A stretch of 43,385 nt of DNA from an uncultured Thiodictyon sp. (GTDB taxonomy: Bacteria; Pseudomonadota; Gammaproteobacteria; Chromatiales; Chromatiaceae). Under the pieces are notes generated by a model, which ran no database searches, had not been told where the DNA came from, and saw nothing but the letters and a program-made list of their open reading frames with translations. Both the position numbers and the translations under genes were made by a program. Each line of letters begins with the position of its first letter. Within the stretch, counting starts at the first letter, position 1. Of the stretch, positions 22,850 to 30,769 are shown piece after piece. Location: positions 1 to 43,385 of the forward strand of contig CAILVI010000323.1 of NCBI GenBank assembly GCA_903837595.1. Reading direction: 5' to 3'.

Positions 22850-23950
22850 TCAAGCCGCAACACGGCCACCCTCATACCAACCCTTGCTGCCATTGACCAC
22901 CCGCACCACCAGCAGCATCACCGGCACCTCGATCAGCACGCCGACCACGGTCGCCAGCGCCGCGCCTGACTCGAAGCCGAATAGCGAGATCGCCGCCGCC
23001 ACCGCCAATTCAAAGAAATTGGATGCCCCGATCAGCGCCGAGGGACCCGCCACCGAATGCTTCTCACCGACCAGCCGATTGAGCCCATAGGCCAGCCCGG
23101 AATTGAAGAAGACCTGGATCAGGATCGGCAGCGCCAGGATCGCAATCACCAGCGGTTGTTCGATGATGGCCTTGCCCTGGAAGGCGAACAGCAGCACCAG
23201 GGTGGCGAGCAAGGCGACAATGGACGCCTGCCCGAGCGTGGCCAGGGTCGCATCGAACCGCCCCTGACTCTGATCAGGCCCCTGTTTGAGCAGAAACCAG
23301 CGCCACGCCTGGGCCAGTGCCACCGGAATGACGATATAGAGCACCACCGAGGTCAACAGCGTTGCCCAAGGCACGACGATGGCCGAGAGCCCGAGCAGCA
23401 GCGCCACGATCGGCGCAAAGGCGAAGATCATGATGGTGTCGTTGAGTGCCACCTGGGACAGGGTGAACAAGGGGTCGCCATCGCACAGCCGGCTCCACAC
23501 GAACACCATCGCGGTACAGGGCGCGGCGGCCAGCAGGATCAGCCCGGCCACGAAGCTGTCGAGCTGTTCAGCCGGCAGCCAGGGCGCAAAGACCCCGCGG
23601 ATCAACAGCCAGGCCAGCAGCGCCATGGAGAATGGCTTGACCGCCCAGTTGACGAACAGGGTGACACCGATGCCCTTCCAGTGTGAACGCACCTGATGCA
23701 GCGCCCCGAAGTCGATCTTCATCAACATCGGGATGATCATCACCCAGATGAGGAGGCCGACCGGCAGATTGACCCGGGCCACCTCCAGTCGCCCGATGGC
23801 CTGAAAGACGCCGGGAAACACCTGGCCCAGCCCGATGCCGACCAGGATGCAGAGCGCCACCCAGACCGTCAGATAACGCTCAAAGACGCTCAGCCGTTTA
23901 CCGGCCGCGGCCCGGGCAGTCACTTCGCATTGGGCGGTCACTGGCTGCAT
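22850..23950 (-). CDS. acr3: Acr3-type arsenite efflux permease
   Basis: A 366-residue integral membrane protein with about ten transmembrane segments. The motifs VGLLIWVMIIPMLMKIDF, AAPCTAMVFVWS with the essential cysteine, and LNDTIMIFAFAP are hallmarks of Acr3. It exports arsenite, alone or with ArsA. It overlaps the arsC stop by 13 bases. Its stop codon directly abuts the repeat element that separates it from arsD. Confidence 0.95.
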   Translation of the reverse strand: MQPVTAQCEVTARAAAGKRLSVFERYLTVWVALCILVGIGLGQVFPGVFQAIGRLEVARVNLPVGLLIWVMIIPMLMKIDFGALHQVRSHWKGIGVTLFVNWAVKPFSMALLAWLLIRGVFAPWLPAEQLDSFVAGLILLAAAPCTAMVFVWSRLCDGDPLFTLSQVALNDTIMIFAFAPIVALLLGLSAIVVPWATLLTSVVLYIVIPVALAQAWRWFLLKQGPDQSQGRFDATLATLGQASIVALLATLVLLFAFQGKAIIEQPLVIAILALPILIQVFFNSGLAYGLNRLVGEKHSVAGPSALIGASNFFELAVAAAISLFGFESGAALATVVGVLIEVPVMLLVVRVVNGSKGWYEGGRVAA

Positions 23951-24441
23951 GCCTCATGGGTACGACGCGCCGCGGTCCGCCGCTCATCGGGCGTCATGGA
24001 CTCCAACGGCTGGGCGAGCAAGACACGGATGCGGGACTCCAGTTCATGGTAGGCCACCTCGAACGCCGCGCGACGCGCCGCTAGGGGCTCCACATGGGCC
24101 GGATCGTCAATCCCCCAATGGGCGGTGACCGGGTGACCGGGCCACACCGGGCAGGTTTCGCCCGCGGCACTGCCGCAGACGGTGATGATCAGGTCGAACC
24201 GCGGCGCGCCGGGGGCGGCGAACTCGTCCCAGGACTTGCTGCGTGCCTCTAGCATCGGCACGCCGTTTTGCTCCAGTGTCTCAAGTGCCACCGGATTCAC
24301 CCGCCCGGCCGGCCGGCTGCCGGCCGACCAGGCCCGCACCCGCCCTTGACCTAAGTGATTGAACAGCGCCTCGCCGAGGATGGAGCGGGCCGAGTTGCCG
24401 GTGCACAGTACAAGGACATTGAGCGGGACGCGCGTTGTCAT
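23938..24441 (-). CDS. arsC: ArsC, thioredoxin-type arsenate reductase
   Basis: A 167-residue protein of the low-molecular-weight tyrosine-phosphatase fold. The N-terminal loop CTGNSARS (Cys13) binds arsenate, and Cys89 and Cys97 (ITVCGSAAGETCP) correspond to the redox cascade Cys82/Cys89 of Staphylococcus ArsC. It reduces arsenate to arsenite with thioredoxin. The C-terminal end is about 30 residues longer than the basic enzyme. Start ATG 24441 overlaps the arsR stop by four bases. Confidence 0.94.
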   Translation of the reverse strand: MTTRVPLNVLVLCTGNSARSILGEALFNHLGQGRVRAWSAGSRPAGRVNPVALETLEQNGVPMLEARSKSWDEFAAPGAPRFDLIITVCGSAAGETCPVWPGHPVTAHWGIDDPAHVEPLAARRAAFEVAYHELESRIRVLLAQPLESMTPDERRTAARRTHEACSQ

Positions 24442-24758
24442 GGATTGTTCTCGTTGGGCAGGCAGCGGTTGAGATCGCCGCCGCAGCAGTTTTCGGTCAG
24501 GAAGGCGACCAGGGCCTGGATCGCGGCCATCTCGGCGCGGTAGCGGACGAACCGGCCCTCCTGGACCGCGCTCACCAGCCCGGCCTGCGCCAAGGTCTTG
24601 AGGTGAAAGGACAGGGTCGGCGCCGGCAGGCCGAGCTGCTCCCCGATCACGCCGGCGGTCAGCCCCACCGGGCCGTTCTGCACCAGCAGGCGGAAGACGG
24701 CCAGGCGACTCTCTTGGGCCAGGGCAGCGAGGGCGGAGACGGCGGTATTAATTTCCAT
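24438..24758 (-). CDS. arsR: ArsR-family arsenic-responsive repressor
   Basis: A 106-residue winged-helix repressor (LAQESRLAVFRLLVQNGPVG, LGLPAPTLSFHLKTLAQAGL). The C-terminal NCCGGDLNRC (Cys91, Cys92, Cys99) matches the metalloid site described for Acidithiobacillus ferrooxidans ArsR, placed near the C-terminus rather than in the DNA-binding helix. It is first in the operon arsR-arsC-acr3-arsD-arsA and should repress it until As(III) or Sb(III) binds. Confidence 0.94.
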   Translation of the reverse strand: MEINTAVSALAALAQESRLAVFRLLVQNGPVGLTAGVIGEQLGLPAPTLSFHLKTLAQAGLVSAVQEGRFVRYRAEMAAIQALVAFLTENCCGGDLNRCLPNENNP

Positions 24759-24767
24759 GTTTCCAAC

Positions 24768-24794
24768 ATTATCGAAGTCTTAGAGGATGCGCAA
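24768..24794 (-). promoter_or_regulatory. Candidate promoter of the ars operon
   Basis: On the minus strand GATAAT (24768-24773) lies ten bases before the arsR ATG, with TTGCGC (24789-24794) 15 bases further upstream. The spacing is short and the match moderate; the position so close to the start would place an ArsR operator over the promoter. Confidence 0.35.
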
Positions 24795-24852
24795 GCGGGA
24801 TTTCAAGCTTGCCAGGAAACACCAAGGGGGTTAGCCTCTTACCCACCACAGC

Positions 24853-25035
24853 GCAAGCGGTACGCGCGTGCCGGTGTCCGTCGTCCTTGACAACCTCGCT
24901 GCTGGACTGGCTGCGCAGGAGATCAGCGACAGCTATCCATCGCTGACCCCGGACGATATCCGCGCGGCCATCGGGTATGCCGCCGAACTGGCGCGCGAAC
25001 AGGTCGTCGATCTCCCAAAGCGCAATGCGGCATGA
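24853..25035 (+). pseudogene. DUF433 antitoxin, C-terminal part
   Basis: The frame from 24853 reads SGTRVPVSVVLDNLAAGLAA, then QEISDSYPSLTPDDIRAAIG and ends DLPKRNAA, the C-terminal two thirds of a DUF433 antitoxin. The N-terminal 25 or so residues are absent: the DNA before 24853 is unrelated and runs into the ars promoter. A GTG at 24868 might still serve as start. Its TGA overlaps the next ATG as ATGA. Confidence 0.7.
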
Positions 25036-25197
25036 GGTTCAAGGTTGATGAAAATCTGCCGCGCGAGGCCACCGAACGATTGCTGAGCGCTGGTCACGAT
25101 GCGATGAGTGTGCTGGACCAGCGAATGGGCGGTAGCCCCGATCCGGACCTCTATGCCATCTGCCAACAGGAAGGCCGCATACTGAATCAAGCGCGTC
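25032..25197 (+). pseudogene. DUF5615 PIN-like toxin, truncated
   Basis: ATG 25032 starts MRFKVDENLPREATERLLSA, then GHDAMSVLDQRMGGSPDPDL and ICQQEGRILNQ, the N-terminal part of DUF5615 (Mut7-C/PIN-like) toxins that pair with DUF433. The family would continue with an acidic active-site strand such as TLDLDF; instead, after about residue 52 the sequence changes to that of an XRE regulator in another frame. The toxin is cut at about half its length. Confidence 0.7.
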
Positions 25198-25389
25198 ATC
25201 GCCTTCCGGCTGGAGCAGGAAATGGCGCAACAGCAGTTGACCAAGGCCGACCTGGCGCGGCGCATGGGCACCAGCCGCAGTGCCCTGGATCGTCTATTGG
25301 ACCCGGACAATACCTCCGTGACCCTGCTGACGCTGGAGAAGGCCGCCAAGGCGTTGGGGCGGCATATTCGCATCGAACTGGCGGCCTGA
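25192..25389 (+). pseudogene. XRE-family (HigA-like) antitoxin, C-terminal fragment
   Basis: Frame from 25192: RVIAFRLEQEMAQQQLTKAD, LARRMGTSRSALDRLLDPDN and LEKAAKALGRHIRIELAA, a helix-turn-helix of the HigA type that usually has 25-30 more residues at the front. It is joined directly to the truncated DUF5615 gene. ATG 25222 could still start a 55-residue protein containing the helix-turn-helix. Confidence 0.65.
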
Positions 25390-25758
25390 TCAACTACACT
25401 TACGTCCGTCCTTACTCCACTGCCCCACTTGTTCATCGTGGAGGCGGTAGATGGCCTTGTAGCGCCAGGCCGCGTTGGTGCCGGGGACGGGCAGCGGGGT
25501 GAGGCCGGTGGTGTTCGGCTCGGTGTTGATGATCAGGAAGACGAAATTGTGGCCGTCATTCCGGTTCCCCCAGATCTCAATGCTACCGGCCTTGCCTTTG
25601 GTCCAGCCGATGATCGGGTGCCCGGTCTGCATCAGGACGCTCAACACGGGCTTCCAACTGCTGGGGTCGACCACATGGGCGACGTCAACGATGCAAGATC
25701 CGCGGAACGCCGCCAAAGACCCGGCGACCGCCCGGCAAGCCCCCCTGGAGCTCCGCAA
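25390..25758 (-). CDS. Hypothetical protein, possibly a C-terminal fragment
   Basis: From about residue 24 the translation looks like real protein: VDVAHVVDPSSWKPVLSVLM, QTGHPIIGWTKGKAGSIEIW, RNDGHNFVFLIINTEPNTTG and AWRYKAIYRLHDEQVGQWS. The first 23 residues look artificial, so the gene may be truncated at its start near 25690. I do not recognise a family; the strand-rich, W- and G-containing pattern suggests a small beta domain. It ends one base after the antitoxin fragment on the other strand. Confidence 0.45.
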   Translation of the reverse strand: MRSSRGACRAVAGSLAAFRGSCIVDVAHVVDPSSWKPVLSVLMQTGHPIIGWTKGKAGSIEIWGNRNDGHNFVFLIINTEPNTTGLTPLPVPGTNAAWRYKAIYRLHDEQVGQWSKDGRKCS

Positions 25759-26351
25759 GGACTCAGTAACGATCCCCCGGCAGAGCCGGGGGGGTTCCCG
25801 GCTTGGTTAACGCTCTGTAAAGAGTCACGAGCGCAAGGCAAGGACCCGCCGGCACACACCGGCAGGGTTCGTCAACAGGGCACTCGACCCTCCGCATCTT
25901 TCGATCAAGTGCGCCTGCCGGCGTTTGCTAAGCTGGAAATGGGTTGGAAATTCAGCCGCTCAGGACAGGCGATTTCCCCTGAGTTTAGTCGCGCTCAGGG
26001 CGTCAAGCATGAAGACTGTAAGGTGTTTTCTCGTGACTGCCGCCACTGGCTCTGATGGGGGCGCGTCGCGGCCTGGGGGCCGCTCCTACGGGGGCAGGAG
26101 CGGCCCCCAGGCCGCGACGCATGTTAGCTGCGGGCTGGCCTGAGCCATGATCAAGATCCTTCTGTAACATCCCGATCCTGCCCCGTGGCCTTCCGCCCTC
26201 CCACTGATATACATATCGCGGAATAGGCAAGGCATCAGGAGGCAAGTTCACCTATGCTGACGCGCGAGGGGATACTGCCTGGAACGTCCATGGTATTGAC
26301 TTCGTGGTCTTTTCCCTGCTTGCGATACCATCCACCAACCGAGGTCCACTC
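25759..26351. other. Intergenic region of about 590 bases with several palindromes
   Basis: No convincing gene. It contains a hairpin CCCCCGGC-AGA-GCCGGGGG at 25774-25792, a smaller GCCGG-CACACA-CCGGC stem near 25851-25866, the perfect 25-bp palindrome at 26063-26120 and a GATATACATATC dyad at 26206-26217 that might be an operator for the chrA gene. No clear sigma-70 promoter could be fixed. Confidence 0.5.
26063..26120. repeat. Perfect 25-bp inverted repeat with 8-base loop
   Basis: Arms 26063-26087 and 26096-26120 are exact reverse complements over 25 bases (ends GCGTCGCGGCC and GGCCGCGACGC), loop ACGGGGGC. The inner parts match the REP-like pattern GGAGCGGC-n-GCCGCGAC also at 8553-8576. 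No T run follows, so a terminator role is not indicated. Confidence 0.9.
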
Positions 26352-27758
26352 ATGTCTACCGCCGCCGAAGGGGTCGCCTCATGCAAGCCTGGGTCCCGAG
26401 ACATACCCCAGACCCCGCCTGACCCGATCTCACTGTTCGCCGCCTTCCGCTACTGGCTCAAGCTCGGTTTTGTCAGCTTCGGCGGTCCGGCGGGACAGAT
26501 CGCCATGATGCACACCGACTTGGTGGAGCGCCGGCGCTGGATCAGCGAGCATCGCTTTCTGCATGCCCTGAACTATGCCATGGTGTTACCGGGGCCGGAG
26601 GCGCAGCAGCTGGCGACCTATATCGGCTGGCTGATGCACGGCACCCTGGGCGGCATCCTGGCCGGGGTCCTGTTTGTGCTGCCCTCGCTGGGGATCCTGA
26701 TCATTCTGACCTGGGTCTATCTGGTCTATGGCGATGTGCCGGTGGTCGCCGGCATCCTCTATGGGATCAAACCCGCGGTGACCGCGATTGTGCTCTTTGC
26801 CGCCTGGCGGATCGGCTCGCGGGTGCTGCGCAACGCGGTCCTCTGGGCGCTTGCGGCGGCCGCATTCGTTGCGATCTTTGTGCTGCACGTCCCCTTTCCT
26901 GCCATCGTATTGGCGGCGGGTCTGAGCGGTGTGATCGGTGGGCGCATCGCCCCGGATCGGTTCAAGACGGGCGGCGGTCACGGGGCCTCTCACCAGACCT
27001 ATGGGCCGGCCCTGATCGACGACCACACCCCGCTACCGGGGCACGCCGGGTTTTCCTGGCCGCGCACCCTGCGCTACAGCCTGGTGGGTCTGGGTCTCTG
27101 GGGTCTGGCGGAGGGGGCCTTGTATCTGAGCCTCGGCTGGGCCGGACCCTTGACCCAGATGGGCTGGTTCTTCACCAAGGCCGCCCTGGTGACCTTCGGC
27201 GGGGCCTATGCAGTGCTGCCCTATGTCTACCAGGGTGCGGTGGAAACCCATGGATGGCTCACGGGGCAGCAGATGATCGATGGCCTGGCGCTGGGGGAGA
27301 CCACCCCCGGGCCGCTCATCATGGTGGTCGCCTTCGTCGGTTTCGTCGGCGGTTGGACCAAAGAGCTGTTCGGTCCCGAGTCCCTCGTCCTGGCCGGCAT
27401 CGCCGGGGCGGGCGTGGCGACGTTTTTCACCTTCCTGCCCTCCTTTATCTTCATCCTGGTGGGTGCCCCGATCGTCGAGGCAACCCGGCAGGACCTGAAG
27501 TTCACCGCCCCGCTCACGGCCATCACCGCCGCCGTGGTGGGTGTGATCCTGAACCTGGCCTTGTTCTTTGCATGGCATGTGCTGTGGCCCGCGGGGTCCG
27601 CGGCGGCCCCCTTTGCCGGGCGCTTTGAGTGGTTCTCGCTGCTGATCACCCTCGCGGCCTTCCTGGCCCTGTGGCGCTACAAGATCAACGTCATCCAGGT
27701 GATCGGTGCCTGTGCCCTGGCCGGACTCGTCTTTTCGCACTACTTTTTTCGCAGCTGA
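26352..27758 (+). CDS. chrA: ChrA-family chromate transporter, two-domain form
   Basis: A 468-residue membrane protein with two homologous chromate-transport domains. The first holds FGGPAGQIAMMH and LPGPEAQQLATYIGW, the second FGGAYAVLPYVYQGA and GETTPGPLIMVVAFVGF; each is followed by several transmembrane helices. Members export chromate, an analogue of sulfate, or related anions. ATG 26352 has GAGG eight bases upstream and is preferred to 26304. About 75 bases separate it from moaD. No chrB regulator is nearby. Confidence 0.92.
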   Translation: MSTAAEGVASCKPGSRDIPQTPPDPISLFAAFRYWLKLGFVSFGGPAGQIAMMHTDLVERRRWISEHRFLHALNYAMVLPGPEAQQLATYIGWLMHGTLGGILAGVLFVLPSLGILIILTWVYLVYGDVPVVAGILYGIKPAVTAIVLFAAWRIGSRVLRNAVLWALAAAAFVAIFVLHVPFPAIVLAAGLSGVIGGRIAPDRFKTGGGHGASHQTYGPALIDDHTPLPGHAGFSWPRTLRYSLVGLGLWGLAEGALYLSLGWAGPLTQMGWFFTKAALVTFGGAYAVLPYVYQGAVETHGWLTGQQMIDGLALGETTPGPLIMVVAFVGFVGGWTKELFGPESLVLAGIAGAGVATFFTFLPSFIFILVGAPIVEATRQDLKFTAPLTAITAAVVGVILNLALFFAWHVLWPAGSAAAPFAGRFEWFSLLITLAAFLALWRYKINVIQVIGACALAGLVFSHYFFRS

Positions 27759-27834
27759 CTGTTATCCTGAACCAGCGAGCGGCTCGCCCCTTGTGACTTC
27801 AGGCGCAACCTTTCTGCTGCAACGGTGGCCAGCG

Positions 27835-28086
27835 ATGATCGACATCCATTATTTCGCGAGTCTTCGCGAGGCATTGAAGTGCGACAGCGAGCGGCTCGAC
27901 TGGCGTGCACCCCAAGCCGCAGCCGTCTTGCTCGAGCAGTTGCGCGCGCGGGGCGAACCCTGGAGTTCGGCGATGGGAGTGGGCCAGCGGGTGATGGTCG
28001 CGATCAATCAGGAGATCGCAAGCCCCGACTCAGTCGTCACGGACGGCGACGAGGTCGCCTTCTTTCCGCCCGTGACCGGCGGGTGA
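27835..28086 (+). CDS. moaD: MoaD, molybdopterin synthase small subunit
   Basis: An 83-residue ubiquitin-fold protein starting MIDIHYFASLREALKCDSER and ending DEVAFFPPVTGG. The terminal GG and the FFPPV strand are diagnostic of MoaD, whose C-terminus carries the thiocarboxylate that donates sulfur to precursor Z. ATG 27835 is the start that fits the family. It is 34 bases before moaA, so the two are likely an operon; the large subunit MoaE is not in the window. Confidence 0.92.
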   Translation: MIDIHYFASLREALKCDSERLDWRAPQAAAVLLEQLRARGEPWSSAMGVGQRVMVAINQEIASPDSVVTDGDEVAFFPPVTGG

Positions 28087-28120
28087 CGGGCGACCAGCCC
28101 GGTTGCGGAGACTAACGGCG

Positions 28121-29125
28121 ATGATCCCAACCGGCCTGACAGACAGCCTGACGGATCTTTACGGGCGCCGCATCGACTATCTGCGCCTCTCGGTCACGGA
28201 CCGCTGCGACCTGCGTTGCGGTTACTGCCTGCCCAAGGGCTACAAGTCATTCGAGGAGCCCGCCGACTGGCTGACCTTCGATGAGATCGTCCGGGTCGTG
28301 GGCGCCTTCGTGGCGCTGGGCGTGCGGCGTGTGCGCCTGACCGGCGGCGAGCCCCTGGTCCGCCGCGGTCTCGCGGAGTTGGCCGCGGGTCTGGCCGCCC
28401 TGCCCGGACTCGACGACCTCTCGCTCTCCAGTAACTGCACCCAGATGCAGGCGCAGGCCGCACCCCTATTCCGGGCCGGCGTGCGGCGGCTGAATCTGAG
28501 CCTCGACAGCCTGCGACCCGAGCGCTTCGCCCAGCTGACCGGCGGCGGCCGCCTGTCCCAGGTCATGGCCGGGATCATGGCCGCCAAGGACGCGGGCTTT
28601 ACCCCGATTAAGGTCAATACCGTGGCGATGCGCGGGGTCAATGAGGACGAATTCCCCGAGATCCTGGCCTTCTGTGCCGCTCACGGTTTCACCCTGCGCC
28701 TGATCGAAACCATGCCCATGGGTACCGCGGGGCGCGACGCCCAACGCGACTATTACCTCGACCTGGAGACCGTGAGAAGCCGCCTGCAAGAACACTTCAA
28801 CCTGATTCCGGACCTCATGCCCGGCGGCGGCCCCGCCCGCTATTACCGGGTCGCGGAGACCGACACCCGCATCGGTTTCATCACCCCGTTGTCTCAACAC
28901 TTTTGCGAGACCTGTAACCGGGTGCGCCTGGGCGTAGACGGGACCCTGCACCTGTGCCTGGGTCAGACACACAGCGTCGCACTGCGTCCACTGCTGCGCG
29001 CCGGTGCCTCCGTGTCCGAGCTTGCCGAGCACCTGCGGGCCGCCGTGCGCCTGAAGCCCGAGCGTCATTGCTTCGAAGACCAGGCAGCGCAGCTGGTGCG
29101 GTGCATGGCCGCGACCGGGGGTTAA
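28121..29125 (+). CDS. moaA: MoaA, GTP 3',8-cyclase
   Basis: A 334-residue radical-SAM enzyme. The first cluster motif CDLRCGYC (Cys29, 33, 36) binds the SAM iron-sulfur cluster; LTGGEPLVRRG follows; the C-terminal motif FCETCNRVRLGVDGTLHLC binds the second cluster with GTP; the protein ends in GG, as in other MoaA proteins. It performs the first step of molybdenum-cofactor synthesis. ATG 28121 has GGAG about ten bases ahead. It lies in an apparent moaD-moaA operon. Confidence 0.95.
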   Translation: MIPTGLTDSLTDLYGRRIDYLRLSVTDRCDLRCGYCLPKGYKSFEEPADWLTFDEIVRVVGAFVALGVRRVRLTGGEPLVRRGLAELAAGLAALPGLDDLSLSSNCTQMQAQAAPLFRAGVRRLNLSLDSLRPERFAQLTGGGRLSQVMAGIMAAKDAGFTPIKVNTVAMRGVNEDEFPEILAFCAAHGFTLRLIETMPMGTAGRDAQRDYYLDLETVRSRLQEHFNLIPDLMPGGGPARYYRVAETDTRIGFITPLSQHFCETCNRVRLGVDGTLHLCLGQTHSVALRPLLRAGASVSELAEHLRAAVRLKPERHCFEDQAAQLVRCMAATGG

Positions 29126-29327
29126 GGCGCTACGCGGCCAGCGGGCGCGACCGCCACCTTTCGGTAGTCTGAGAAGTATTGCATAAAGGTACTTGAATTT
29201 GCGCCCCCGTTGTCGTCTGATCCGCATCGGCACGGCGCGCACCCGCCCCGGGGTCCCTCCCGGCCGGTGGATTGCTGCTGCCTCTGTACCGCGCCCACGC
29301 CAAGTCAAGAATCTCGCCGGAGCCAAG

Positions 29328-30116
29328 ATGAACCCTGTCGTGATCCGCACCCTGTGGCTGCTTGTCCTGCTCCCCCTGGCCTGCCCGGCCGCGCCGACTG
29401 CGAAGGCCAAGGCGGGGGCGCCGGCCGTGGACCCGCTGGCGGCCCTCCCCGCGGCCCCGGTCCGGGCGCCGCTGCCCAGTCCGCCCGGTGGCGCCACGCC
29501 GAGCCGCGAGCAGGTGCGTACCATGATCGATGAGGTGGCCAAGCAGTATGGGGTGGAGCGGGAACTGGTGCGCGCGGTGGTCGGCGCGGAGTCCAACTTC
29601 AATGCCCATGCGGTCTCGCGCGTGGGTGCGGTCGGGCTGATGCAGGTGATGCCGGCGACCGCCGGTGATTATGGGGTGACCTCAACGACGGCCCTGTTTG
29701 ACCCCAAGACCAACCTGCGCACCGGTACCCGCCACTTGAAGCGGCTGCTGGACAAGTACAAGGGCGACTATGGCCGCGTGATCATGGCCTACAACGCCGG
29801 TGAGGGCGTGGTGGACCGCACCAACAGCCATGTCACCTACCAGGAAACCCTGGATTACACCGAGGCGGTGATCAGCAGCTATCGTCGCGGCGGTGGTGCC
29901 GCGCCCACCACGGGGGCGTTGTCCCAGGTCCATGCCCTGCGCGGCATGCGCAACCGGGGCCAGGCCAGGCGCCTGCTCAAGAGGTATCTCGACCCTTCCC
30001 TGTTGTCGCTCAAAGTCAAACCGACCCTGGCCCTGTACTCACTCAATCCCGCCCTGCACGCGGTTGGTCCGGAAAGCCGCCCGATGTTCGAGCTGGATCG
30101 GCGCTCGCTGCGCTGA
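29328..30116 (+). CDS. Lytic transglycosylase (SLT family)
   Basis: A 262-residue protein with a signal peptide (residues about 1-21, ending ACPAAP), a proline-alanine-rich linker to about 60, and an SLT goose-type lysozyme domain: VVGAESNFNAHAVSRVGAVG with the catalytic glutamate, LMQVMPATA, NLRTGTRHLKRLLDKYKGDY and MAYNAGEGVVDR. It should cleave peptidoglycan with formation of 1,6-anhydro ends. The C-terminal 70 residues, basic and unlike SLT, may be a separate segment. ATG 29328 has CGGAG eight bases ahead. About 200 bases lie between it and moaA. Confidence 0.9.
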   Translation: MNPVVIRTLWLLVLLPLACPAAPTAKAKAGAPAVDPLAALPAAPVRAPLPSPPGGATPSREQVRTMIDEVAKQYGVERELVRAVVGAESNFNAHAVSRVGAVGLMQVMPATAGDYGVTSTTALFDPKTNLRTGTRHLKRLLDKYKGDYGRVIMAYNAGEGVVDRTNSHVTYQETLDYTEAVISSYRRGGGAAPTTGALSQVHALRGMRNRGQARRLLKRYLDPSLLSLKVKPTLALYSLNPALHAVGPESRPMFELDRRSLR

Positions 30117-30216
30117 GAGCGCCCGCGTGCGTGCCGGTCCGCCCTGCGGTGCTGGACGGATGCGGGAAAACCCTGCACCATCGTCGCCACCACCTCTGCT
30201 CCTTAGGAGTATCAAC

Positions 30217-30585
30217 GTGCTCGCTGACCCGCTTTCTGTTGTCGAGGCCTTTTTCGCGGCCCGGGATGCCTTCGACTTCGAGCGGGCGCGCGCGCTGCTC
30301 GCCGATCAGGGTTTCAGCTTTCGCAGTCCCATCGCCATGTTCGAGAGCGCCGACCAGTTTATCCAGTACGGCGCCCACTCCAGTGGGATCGTGCAGTCGG
30401 TTGCCGTCCGCAAGGTCTTCGTCGATGGCCTGGACGTCTGTCATTTTCTGACCTACCGCATCCAGATCTCCGAAAAGTTGTCGGTGGATGCCGTCCACTG
30501 GGCGCACGTCGAAAACGGTCGCATCCTGCGTATCGAGGCGATATTCGACGCCTCGCCCTATCGCGAACTGTTTCCCCATGTCTAG
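30217..30585 (+). CDS. NTF2-like (SnoaL-type) small protein
   Basis: A 122-residue protein (LADPLSVVEAFFAARDAFDF, ARALLADQGFSFRSPIAMFE and later AVHWAHVENGRILRIEAIFD), with the helix-helix-strand start and curved sheet expected of nuclear-transport-factor-2-like domains, which include SnoaL-type isomerases and many proteins of unknown role. GTG 30217 is supported by TAGGAG seven bases upstream. It stands alone after the transglycosylase. The substrate is unknown. Confidence 0.75.
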   Translation: MLADPLSVVEAFFAARDAFDFERARALLADQGFSFRSPIAMFESADQFIQYGAHSSGIVQSVAVRKVFVDGLDVCHFLTYRIQISEKLSVDAVHWAHVENGRILRIEAIFDASPYRELFPHV

Positions 30586-30623
30586 TCGGTGCGATTTCTG
30601 TTCATCCCAAGGCGGGCAATTGC

Positions 30624-30751
30624 TCATGCCAAGGCGCCAAGCGCGCCAAGAAATATCATCGGGTAGGTGACGTCATCAGAGCACCCGCGAGCGCATCGCC
30701 CAGCCAACTAACCCACTGAAAAGCCATGGTGAGCTTGGTGCCTTGGCGTGA
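30624..30751. repeat. Intergenic element bounded by 18-bp inverted repeats
   Basis: TCATGCCAAGGCGCCAAG (30624-30641) and CTTGGTGCCTTGGCGTGA (30734-30751) are inverted copies with two mismatches. They enclose about 90 bases between two convergent genes. The CCAAGGCGCCAAG motif is also repeated nearby (CCCAAGGCGGGC at 30606). No coding content. Confidence 0.6.
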
Positions 30752-30769
30752 CAACTGCCCTGTGCGCGT

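Noticed and set aside
10375-25035. The two DUF433 pieces at 10375 and 24853 as halves of one split gene
   Set aside because: The overlapping motif differs (CIRGIRIAVGTI versus SGTRVPVSVVL), so they come from two different family members that happen to be broken near the same point.
26295-26330. TTGACT as the -35 box of a chrA promoter
   Set aside because: No acceptable -10 hexamer lies 16-18 bases downstream.
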